64,000 nucleotides of DNA, from assembly GCF_021155765.1 (NCBI RefSeq), contig NC_060110.1:1798001-1862000 (forward strand), written 5' to 3'. This stretch comes from Diprion similis. Its lineage: Eukaryota > Arthropoda > Insecta > Hymenoptera > Diprionidae. The stretch's first letter is position 1; each line of letters begins with the position of its first letter. The position numbers were made by a program, and so were the translations under genes. Positions 1 through 11,800 of this stretch are shown here, in pieces. The notes below the pieces were generated by a model that made no database searches, had not been told where the DNA came from, and saw only the letters and a program-made list of their open reading frames with translations.

Positions 1-2784
1 TCAAAAACAGAGATGGAAGGATCTAGGTGACGATGAGTAAAGGTGGCAGGTGGTCAAAAATAAAAATAGATGAGTTGATAATTAAGGAAAAAGTAAGAAT
101 ATTGCAAAGATTATTGTAATTGTGAAATTATCCGCATGATTATTCTTATTTCTTACTAACTTTTAATCAAGCACAAGATTTATTTGATCGAGTTCAGGGT
201 CAGTGATCTTCCAAGCTTTATCTTCTTTCTATTTATTAATCCAGCTACGAAATGTTTTGGTTTTATGTATCCACTTTGACGCCCAGGGTATAATATAGCT
301 TCGAAATTCTTCTCCAATGTAAACACATGCATCGTCATTGATCTTGCCCGAAGTTTACCTTGTAAAATTTTTCAGCTACGAAGCTTTCCATCCCTGAATA
401 TAGTTACATATGTATATTGGCATCGTAATTTGCGAGGAATTTTGCAATCAGAAGTAATCATACCGGACTCGTTCACCAACGTCGCGAAATTACTGCTAAA
501 AATACGTCAGTGCATGTTGTGAATTTCTGATACAAACGCTAATTTGTTCGTATCGAGAAGCTCGAATGTGCAAGTTAATGCTTTTTGAACCATTACAATG
601 GATGATTAAGTGAAAACAACCCACGACGCAAAAGAAAATGTATTTCAGCCAAGGTAAACACTCTTTACAACCGAGATAATTGAAGTCTCAGCTGTTGCGG
701 GAAGAAAAGAAGGAGTGAGAAAAACACGATGTACCTAATGAAGAAACGAATGTTCCAGCAAATCAATTATCCCACCGTTCAAAGGATACATCGAGGGTAC
801 ATTGTCACAAACCTTATTAAGCCGTAATCGAATATCGGCACTAAAAACTTTGATAATATATAATAAAAAAGAGAGATACTCTAATCAAAATATCACTTCA
901 CTTGGCACATGCTGCAATGAAGAATGTGTGCATATGTATGCAACATGTCGGCACAGCTGTTTCCTAACGTTCTTCGGCGAGGACGGAGCGTCGAAGATTA
1001 ACGGCCAAAATTTATTGTACGTGTATGAAAAATCAGTAGCTTCAATATCCCAGTTTATAGCCTTACGTCGGGCACCTATAATTTACAAAAATCGAAATTC
1101 ACTATGAAAATAACAATATGATTTTATATGTGTCGCGTTAAGGCCTTACATACGTATAAATTTAAAAAAAAATGGATTTTTTTCAACGGATTGTTGTTCT
1201 CTATAGATTGAGGCTTATTTCTGTGAAAGTCGATTGCAAAAATTCCCCACAGATTCAAAGTTATGGTATAAAATGTGACTGTCCGACGAAAGAGGCCAGA
1301 ACAGCTCGTCGACTGTAAAAAAATAAACAAAAACAATTAACTACCGACAAGGAAGGCATACAATACGAAGCCGTAATGGGAGATTAAACGTAAGTTTACA
1401 AAACAAATAAAAGAATTCATAAAGTTCTCGCCTTAGCTGCACGCGACTTCCAGCAAAGCGCACTTAAAACTTTAGACGCGTTTTTCTCGAAACTCCTTTT
1501 TCCTACACGGTCGACATGATAACTCGTATAGTTTTTAATATTTTTTGATTCGATTTTTTTAAATATTCGAAATAGCTTTCTCTATCATCTGTCGAGCAGG
1601 ATTTTTGATATTTTGATTTAAAAATTTTATAAAAATATTTAAAATGTAAAACGAATACTTTTTTTTAAACTGCCACAAATTGCTAAATTTTTCGAAATTC
1701 CAAATTCCGGCTCGACAGACTGTAACTACAACTTTGTTTTACAAAATCTTTTAAAAATTTTGCAGATCGATCACCATTCACCGGAGATATGATGTCGACC
1801 GTGGAGCAACTTTTTTTTCTTAGAGTTGTGGATCGTGTGATTTTTTACACAGCAATTTTTGTAAGAATAAAATAAAATACAATTTTTTATAAAGTTTAAA
1901 TACCAATAAACAATGTGTACTATTTATTTTCATTGATTTCTATCGTAATAAAAATTTTTCTTGTAGCGCATTTTTCGCGCTGCTAGACGTATGTAAGCCC
2001 TTAAGTTGCGTCCAGCCCTTATTTGATTGAGTACCTCCATCTCATCGAGGTCTAGGTGGTTTGTTTCGGGAAACCTTTCACACCTTTAGTCAAGGTCAAT
2101 ATTACGATCTCTCGAGAGCACTTGTCGTATTTTTAGGCCTGATCTTGTCACGGCGACGCTTATAGCCCAAAGCAAACTTCACCAGTGACTCGGAACAACA
2201 GTGTATACAAGACTAGATCGGCTGCCTATAACGAGCCCTTGTTATCACAAGAATTTCTCACCCACACTTCAGTTTCACCAATGTTCTGTTTCGAAGGGAA
2301 TTCATAAACAACCTTGTCAAGTTCCAAACCCTCCATTTGATTATTTAGTAGAAATGAACATTTTCTTTTAGGAATACTTTTTACGAAAGAGGCTATAAAT
2401 AGCTTCGTTAAAATGCATTTTTTCCTGTAACAAGACATATTGAAAGAAAAATATGATGAAAATTGTCCTCAGCCCTTATTTAAGGTCAAGATAAGCCAGC
2501 AAAATTATTATCGTGAGCATAAAAATGGATAAAACTAGCATATTTTACAGAGTAAGTAGAAAATGAGACATAAGTCAAGATCGAGACTCTACTTAACCAT
2601 ATTTTTCTCTCTGTGTACTCTATTGAACGAAAAATGTTAATTTTAAAATTACCGAAGACATTCCTATGTGCTTAGTTTACGTAACCGACAGGTGTAATGA
2701 CTCCAGCATAATTGTTGATAATGCCGCAAGAGTTGTTTAGTATGCTGAATGGTCTCGTAAGTCGCGGAAATATTTATTTTACAG
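1..2784. other. Non-coding DNA upstream of the Zasp-like gene
   Basis: No exon was recognised here. The sequence is AT-rich with scattered short chance open frames and no family resemblance. It may be intron or 5' flank of the Zasp-like gene, whose PDZ-encoding exons, if present, would lie before the window. A good acceptor (pyrimidine-rich stretch ending in ttttacag) closes the stretch at 2784, so at least one spliced upstream non-coding exon probably exists, but its position was not found. Confidence 0.4.
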
Positions 2785-2815
2785 TAGTAACAAGAAATTA
2801 TAAAGGAAGTGAACG

Positions 2816-5800
2816 ATGGCGGGCCAGGGGCCAAAGTTCGTGAACAAGCAGTTCAACTCACCCATCAAACTCTACTCTCCGCAGTCGGTGCAAGAGACAC
2901 TCGAACGCCAGACTCAAGTTCTATCCAACGGTGCTGTCGGGTAAGAAAATCACATTTCTTTCCCATACGAAATACGCTTACAATTAGTTACATTTCTCGT
3001 AAAATAATTCTAGAAAGAATTGTGACTCACAAACCCAAACACAGAAATTACGTGTCCATTAAATCTAATTGCCATTCTTCTCAAAGGCCTTAGAATTCGG
3101 ATCTGCATAAAATATGCATGAAGTAGGAATTACACGCGAAAATCATGGTGCAAGGATTCATTTGTGACAAGGAATTTCAATTCAAATTATATAAATACAA
3201 ATGACAGCTGCGTTGCACTGCATCACCTATTCGTGTTAACACAACGGCATTAGCCTTGTTAGAGAATCAATTGAATTCCTGCCAAACGGAACGCGTGAGT
3301 GGTTCAATTCAATTTCTGTATACGTGAATTCTATTACTGAAGTCTGCAGTGGTAAATTTGTCGATTGAAATGTAGCTTTTTTTTAAATTTCATGCCAATG
3401 TTTACATTTGTATTTCGCAAAGGAACGAGTATAGCGATAATTACGACTATTTAACTAAAATAACTAGTAATTATCAGCCGTTTTTGGCATTGAAATATAA
3501 AACCCGTTCCTCTTGGCAGCGACGCGGACGGCAAGTTGCAACGAGGAAAGACAGACAAATAAACAGACAGCGTGGCAGCATCTTGATCTGGTAGACGCCA
3601 AAAGACGGTGAAATACATTGAAAGATATTTACTCGGAGTAAACGCGAGGTGTCAGCGGTTATTGGCCGGGCGATTGACAGTCGATGACGTTTATTCGCGA
3701 GACGCAGCTAAACCGACGCCAGGCGTCTAGAGGCGACGGCGGTGATTCACTCGCGAAATGCCCGAAGCTCGGATTCATAAGCTTTTCGTCCGTGTGCCTA
3801 TAACGTTGAGTCGGTTCCGTTAGCAATCGGGGTATTTTTAGTAAGTAAGTGATTCCTAAATGCCACAAATAAACTCGTGTGTCTGTGTACTTTTCGCCTG
3901 GTGATCCGCTTCCCTCCCTAGGGAGTTCCGCGCCCTCCTCGCTCTCCAACTCAGTGACTGATATAGCAAAAACCCCGTCATCTCTTCAGCTCCTTGCGCA
4001 AGCCATTGTGTACTTGACTTACATTAGTTTAGCATTTGGCAGACCAAAGTTGTCGGGTCGCGGACGTGCGTCTGGTTTCGTGCGACCACAGGAGCTTAGC
4101 TGCAAAATGATCGCCCAAAAAAGGTGCTATCTCATTTTACATACAAATCAAATTATTCGCGCTTTCTATTTTTATACTGTGTATAAATTTCGACCTAATT
4201 TTGGTCATTCGAATCGCTATCGCTTTTAATAGCCAAATAAAAAGTCGCACTATTCGTGAGAAATTTACAGGCAAGCGGAAACCGCCGGTAACGTGTTTAC
4301 TTAGCGGAAAAATAATAAATTATAGAATTCATTGCAAAGTACAGTGGTCACGTGACAGTGGAATTTTATTAATAAATCGCGAATAGAGGATTTTTCCGTG
4401 TTTTTCTGATTCGCAGAAGGTTTATTCAATAAAAAATTAGAGCTATTGTTTGCTAAAAAATAAATTCCCGTATCCAGCATATACGTGTTCTAGATTATTT
4501 GCTGACTGTTTTCTGACGTGCGGTTTTACATTCGTTGTGTTCATTCACATAGTTCGATTATCAAACAACCCATGACGTATCGCATAAATTACAAATTTTC
4601 GAAAATCTACGGTATATAACTCGAATCAATGGAACTTGCTGTACTGAGCTTATAAATCTGTTTTCCAGTATCGACTTCAACCAGTTGGCCAAGCCGGCAA
4701 ATCTGCAGAACAGCGCCGTTCTTCGCATGCTCGAAGAAGAGGAAGCCAGACAACGCAACGGTGGACAACCGAGTGAGTTTTGAAATTAGTTTCTGCATCA
4801 GCATGGGAATCTAAATAGAAGCTAAACGATGAAAAATTAAAACCTGGTTCATTGGATACAATAAATTTATCTTCACAATTTTTCACGACGATCCTCTCGA
4901 GACGCGGAGAAAAATTAAGGATGGGAGGAAGCTTCGACTTGATTGAGGACCAAAGCTGAACGACGAACGAGCGTCGTGTTCAAATACATATTAATCCGAG
5001 CTAATTTTGCACGGTCATATATTCACGGACCACCCGACCCTAATATAATCTGATCGCTGCCAGCCTTTACTGATATTCAAAATAACCAGTTTAAAAATAC
5101 AAAGTACTTAATTACAAGGTCAAAATGACGAAGAATCGGCTTGTTGAACGTGACCGTGTAGGCCGATACACGACAGTTTGCAAAATAATGTTTTTCTTGC
5201 ACGTCTATGACTCAACGATTAACAAACCAGCATCAAGCAGTGTGTTAGTTTTCCGTGAGATACCCTACCTGACGCCAGTAAATAGGCAACCACTAAGCAG
5301 CCATCCGCACATTGAATACTTACAATTAGAGGACTAAGTGCGTAACTCTGGTTGCCTATCCGCTGGCGTTAAGCGGTGAATTTCACAGAAAAATCGTGTT
5401 TTATCGTTTTTATGGGTTATTTTTTCTACTGAATTCGTTTGAATTTCGTGTATACGCTTCGCTTGTTTCCTCATGCTTTCCCTCCCGGCCAATTCACCCT
5501 GGAGACGACGAGACGCCATTGATCCTGACGACAGCAGAGGCCCGCCGCCTGCTGCGTCCTCGTAGCCGCTACCGCGGTTGCTGGCCCCCCTTTTGCCCCC
5601 GCGACGGCCGCTACTGTCGCCTACTTTTGCGCCCGGCCCGAGGTAAAATCAGCCCGTTTTGCAACCAGCCTCTCCTTGTATGTCACAAACCGCTAAGCGG
5701 TTTCCATATAATATACAAAATTCATCGCTAGACGCGCACGCTCACCTAGTTTCGCCCCACTACCGACCGCTTCATCAAGACTCGAAAGCTCGAAATCGAG

Positions 5801-8800
5801 CTTTCGCATAACCACTGGTTCCGAATACATATAGTCAAAAGTATAGTCAAGTTCGACGACGATTAATAGTCGGACGTGGCAAACCACCGGAGACACCGCG
5901 GGCTAAAGTAGAAGACAGTTTGGAGAACACAAGTATGGCGTGTGCTCTGTTGATTTGTTATTTATTTACATTTTTCCATATCACGATCGCCTTTATTCTT
6001 CGCTTCCAATCATTTGCGTTCATTGCGTTTTATAAAATAATTCTGTGACTTTTTTGCATTACTTTCTACGACTGCGAAGATTAACATGCTTGTGTTTGGG
6101 TGTGAAAATTATTTATTTTAATAGCAAATCTTGTGGTTTTGTGTCAAATTATATGTATATAGTCGCGGAAATATTGTATCGATCAACTTATAGTGTTCTT
6201 CAACGGTAATTAGACTAGCTCGACAGGTGACACCTGTCAAGAATATTTTCCTACGAGTGTTTTAGTTACCCTTCGATTTTTACACGCGACCGTTTTGTCT
6301 GCTGTTCGACAAGTCCGCAACCCGTGCCGTAACGACATCGTGCGGATGCCAAAATTATATAAAGAAAAATATGCTTCAAAATTCAAGGCATGGAGCCAGT
6401 TTTAATTTTATCGATCTATTTATTTACTTTTATCGATCTATTTATTTACTTTTTTATCGGTACGATAATAAGTAAGGAAATAATCAATATTCTTTGTGCA
6501 ATTTCTGGTAGTTCATCAGGTATCCATTTTTTTTTATACCAATAATTGGTCCATTCGCTTGAACCCAGCTCGGAAATAAGTTTGGATTAATTTGTCGACA
6601 TTTCGTCAAGTCCAGGTGCTTCCACATCTTGTAACTTATTTCTGTAAGCTTACATAATCCCTGCAGTGGTTCGTTCGTCGGAAGAAACGAGGCAATCTAC
6701 TAATTAATCGGACCGCTGAGCACCTGTTGAGGAATTTTTTAAGAAATAAAGTGTTGTCACGATATAGTGTATAGGCAGCTATTTTATTTACCTGCTTGTT
6801 AAAATCAAATTAAATAAAATGGATGTAATTGTGTTCTATTGCAATCTGTCAGATATTTTAGTCGCCAATTTTCCACTTATTGGCAGCAATGTCCTCGTTA
6901 CTGGCTTCACACTGCTATGAAAAATTTAAATAGAAATAATAAAGTATGTGCTTATAGTTTATTTATGATGGGTACTTCAGACATGAAATATAGAATAGAG
7001 TTTATCATTTACCGTTAGAACAATGTTGGGCAAGTTGAAAGATGCAAAGAGACAGATGGTAGTAGAAAATATATGAAAGAAAGTATGCAGAGATTAAGAA
7101 ATTGTGAAAAATAACTGAAAAATTTTTGCAAGCAAATTCATGAAATAAGGGACAACGACTCTGGCAATCGACTTACTCAATGCTCGACGCGCTAAATAAA
7201 TTTTTCACAATGATTTATGCTTCTTAAAATACGAACTCCAATATAGCTCATGACTGTGTCTGTGAATGAAGGCCATAAAGTTGTCGGAAATTTTAAATTA
7301 AACGATATGTGCTCCAGAGCAAAGTAGAAAAATAGATGAAAATGATCGTGTATCTTTCAACGGAGCTGGGCGCCCATCAAAAATATTTTCACGGAATCGG
7401 AGGACCCATGTAAATTGTTAATTTCCAAAAATAGACGCGATACAAGGCCGATTCTTTGCGTTCTCACGTGCGACAATGTGGCAATTTTCAAATATAAACT
7501 TGGCCGCTACTGTGATCATAATCCGTTGGACAATCATGTTTGCAAGTTCTGGCTAAGCGTTCAAAGATCAATCATGCACTGATGCAATCTGCCTAATTCT
7601 GTAAAACATCCGCACGACTCAGCTGTTGGTCCTACGTTGAGGGATTAGGTTTTTTACCAAACTAAATTTTGAATCATTCGAAAATTCGGCCCCTCTTCTT
7701 CTGCCTGAAGAAAATTCCGCATCTCACGTTTACTTGCATATATTTTCGCATCTTTGAAGAGAGGACTGAGTAAGAGATTCTCGATTACAATTTTAAAAAT
7801 AAAGTTGCTAATTGAAGAACGTTACGTTGTCCTGTGTTAACGTAGACTGTTCTACAATCTTTCTTGTTGCTCGATATAAATAAACGAGCTTGACTCACTA
7901 ATGCTTGACGCACGACGCTGCAGGGACAAGCCAAATACCTATACAAGTCACGAGTCACACTTGTCGGATATTTACAAAATTCCACTGAAAAATTAGTGAA
8001 TGTTCTCCTTGTGTAAAACGGACAAGGACGGTGGGAAAAGGGGAGAGACAAATGTATGAACAACGTTTTTTGAGAGGAGGTATACCCTACATACGAGTAG
8101 GTGAAAATAAGTGGGTGAATCTTGAAAATTTATAACTCAACAGCCAATTATTCAATGTGATTGGGGTTTTTTTTTGTTCAAACGTATGGCAATCGAACTT
8201 CATTCGCATACTTTCTGTCAGAAGCAATGAACCTGGAATATTGTTATTGACAACAACATCAACTCAGTTACATGTTTTCGCGGTACCAACGAAATTTAAT
8301 AACGGCTCAATCGATGTACTTCAAATTTAAAGACAGATTTTTCGAATACTTTATCTTCCTTGCCTGCATGATCCAATTTCTTTCACAAAATGAGGCCGTT
8401 TTTAGTTGAATTTCGATTTTTATCTAAAAGTTATGCGACTTTTTTTATCTGTTTACTAAAAAAATGTGTTATGAATGAAAGTGTATAAAGAATACTGTCT
8501 TCTTCGAAATAAATCGATTGATCCGTTTTTGAGTGTCTAGAATTCACCTATTCTCACACCTCGTTGCAAGTCACTAATTTCATGCAGATGGCATTCCTTA
8601 AGGTCATGTATCACTCCTACCCTTACCGACCGAGTAAACTCACCCGATTTCTTCCTCTATTAAATGAACAAACGAACGGAAAGGGTTAAAATTTTGACGA
8701 TGCATCGTTATTTTGTAGCAAAATTCAGTAAATTTACTCATATCCCGAAAATCATCAATAAAATATGTGGCTTTGTGACACATGTTACTAATCCCACATT

Positions 8801-11800
8801 TCCCGCATTTTAGGGGGCAAAAAGTACATAGTTAAATTGAGATATTTTGCGCAATTTCGGAAAAAATGAGGAGTAAAATCAGTCATCGTAAGACTGTTTT
8901 CATGTAATATTATGGTCACTAGACGAGAGCTAGAAATGACAATAATTTTGTAAATTAAAGATGCTCTCGCGATCAGCTAGATGCACAGCCAAACGTTCCT
9001 TGATTGGCACCACATGAGCTGGTTGGAGTACTACATGGCCTTAAACTGCGAGCCGCATGTTTTTTTCTAACCTCAAAACCGCCCTTACTAGATTATCCAT
9101 TGCTGTACTTGATTAACCGGAGCACTTGTTGCAGGTTTAAAACGAGTGGCTTGGCCTCCACCGCCGGAAGAACAACAATTCACTTACGTGGAACAAGAGC
9201 CAGTCCAATCAAAGGTAGAGCCCCCCAACATTAATGACAGTAACCGTTGCCAATCGTTGCAACAACCTACAATTACAAATAAATTCCCCCGAATCCCGCA
9301 GCTGCATGTAATTATTCATGGACGGCGGTGAGCGATGACAAGGGGGTACAATTAATTCATGCAATTAGCGCGGCTCGACAATTATCGCGAGAACTGCACA
9401 ATTGGCTATGTAACTTGTTCACTGCACCCCCTTTGATTTTTTTCTTTGTTTTTTGCCCCAGACACGAGGCGTGGGAGACTTTGCGTCGTATGGAAGTAGC
9501 CCGGCTTCCGGTCCTTCTCCACAACCCCCTAGTTCTCAGGTCCCCCAGGGACTAGTGCAAGTCGCGAACTTTCCTTCTTCTCCGTCACCCGCAAGCCCCG
9601 GGGGCACGTTTCGTCAACCCTTGAACTTCCAGTCAGCAGCACCCAAGGGTTGGGCACCCGTCACACCCCCGGCTACATCACCCTTGCCAATCCGTAACCA
9701 GCAGCCACCAATTTGGCAATCACAGCCGGTCCAGGCACCGTGGCAACAACCTGTTACTCCTCAACAGGTTCGTCTGCTCACATTACGGGCCGTCCAGGCG
9801 ACCGAAATTACTGGCTGTCGGTTTTAAGACTCAACCGGTACCCTTTTCTTCTTGCCGCAACACATGTGCAAGTCATTATCGTGGGATAAATTCGTAGGAG
9901 TGAAAAAATGATTGCCAAAAATTTGGTGGAAAAATTATTATTCCTTAGAATCTTATGATCTAAAGTAACGGCGGATTCGAACTTGAATCCAAAATCAAAA
10001 TTAGCTCCTGTTAGACACACTGACAATTTTATTTCGCCTATGTACTCAGTTTTGAAGCTCGTTTGATATCAAATGTTGACTAAATTTTAATGATCCAAAA
10101 TTAACCCATGAAAGTCACTTTTGTACGTGTGTACAATGTACATATTGATTGCAAGGCGAAAAAGGTATTGTTGGCTCTTCAGATTTTTGTAATTTTTTTC
10201 AATTCTGACCCTTGTATATTACAAACCCAGAGACATGTTTTCCGTCAGTCAGTTTTCAATCTTCAAAATTTCAGCCTCTTTACTGCAGTTACTTATAGAC
10301 TCTCAGAAAAACGCTTTCTGTGTTAAAAATATTCCAATTGACCAATTATCTCTTCTCTGGCCAGCACCATTATTGTGCTGAAACCTACATAACAATATTT
10401 TCAAATTTGATCGCACAGTAGACATGAAAAATGCTCATTTGGAAAAAATATTTATTCACTAGCATCAATTCTGAAGAATTGTAGGTACACTACCTTCGGT
10501 GAATTGGTCAGCTGGAAGGTGTTGAATGACGATGTGTAACTGAATTGCTTCAAGAACATGACGTATCATCCTATAATAAATATACGCTACAGGTGTCCAA
10601 AATTGTGTCGTAGCAAAAATGTGTCTCGATTTACGTGAAACTTTGCAATGGTGGGAACCAAAATCCATACTTCAAATTCAAAAGGGGGTCGAACGTGATC
10701 ACTCATATCAGTCGGGTTCACTGTCATTATTCTGCAAAAGTTTCTATATTTTCTGGATGTTGTTGATTTTGAAAACATGTTTTATGTCACAAGACTGAGG
10801 ATCATTAATTGTTTTTTGGCAAATACTTTGAGTATAAAACCGTGCATTTCAAAAATCTGGGGAATTATACGATATACACCATTTACCGTTTAATATTGAG
10901 CGTAAAACGGAAATTGATTTTATTGTGCGACATTTCGCGTGACTGTGCAGAAATGGATTTTGTGTCGAAGATAACACCATCACTAACAGTTGCAAATATG
11001 AATGCACCATGTTCAATTGAATTTCAGCAAAACCAGATTCCGAGTCAGGGCGTGCGGGTTCTTCCTTCACAACCACCCCCGCAGAGTCAATTCTCACCGG
11101 CACCTGCACGCTCCACCTTCTCACCACCACCATCTACTATAACACTCAGACCTGAGCCACCAATTTCTCAGGTAAATTGTCAGATTTTAAAGTGCGACTG
11201 TACTTTCCGCCGGTAAAGAATCAACAAATTAAAAAAAAAAAGTTCTATCCTGCAACTTGCAGATTTAGGTTCGTCAATTTTGAAACACGATGCGACTGTG
11301 ATCATTCGTCATAAAACAATTTCAACGCTGTCCTGTAATTATGTCTTTGAATGAGCAATATGCTAATCGTTATATTTAGATAAATTCTATGACTGGATTT
11401 AGATCAAGGATGAAAAATCCTGTCAAAATGATTTCACTTCCTCTACGGTGCAAAACAATTAAGCTTTTTAAGAGGGAATAAATTAGCCTATTATTCGTCA
11501 ATGGTGGGTAAAATTAATGTTTTCAATACTCGAATACGGAAATTACAGAGGAAAACACTAGGTATTGATTCACCAAGACGTCAGGGACGAGAATATCAAT
11601 AGTGATAGAATTTTCTTCTCTTGTCAACTTTTCAAACTATATTTACACATGGTGAGTTTTCTCGAAGTAGAACCCAAATTCTGTAAACAACTTTTTCGTA
11701 TAACGTTGTCCCGAAAAGGTGTTTTTCAATCTATTCGAATGCATGGTAACTTTGCAGAACTGTTTCATTTTCAATGTTGAGTTATGATAAATTCTAATTG

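Noticed and set aside
2809-3093. Open frame beginning at GTG 2809
   Set aside because: It is out of phase with the ZM motif and runs through the exon donor at 2941.
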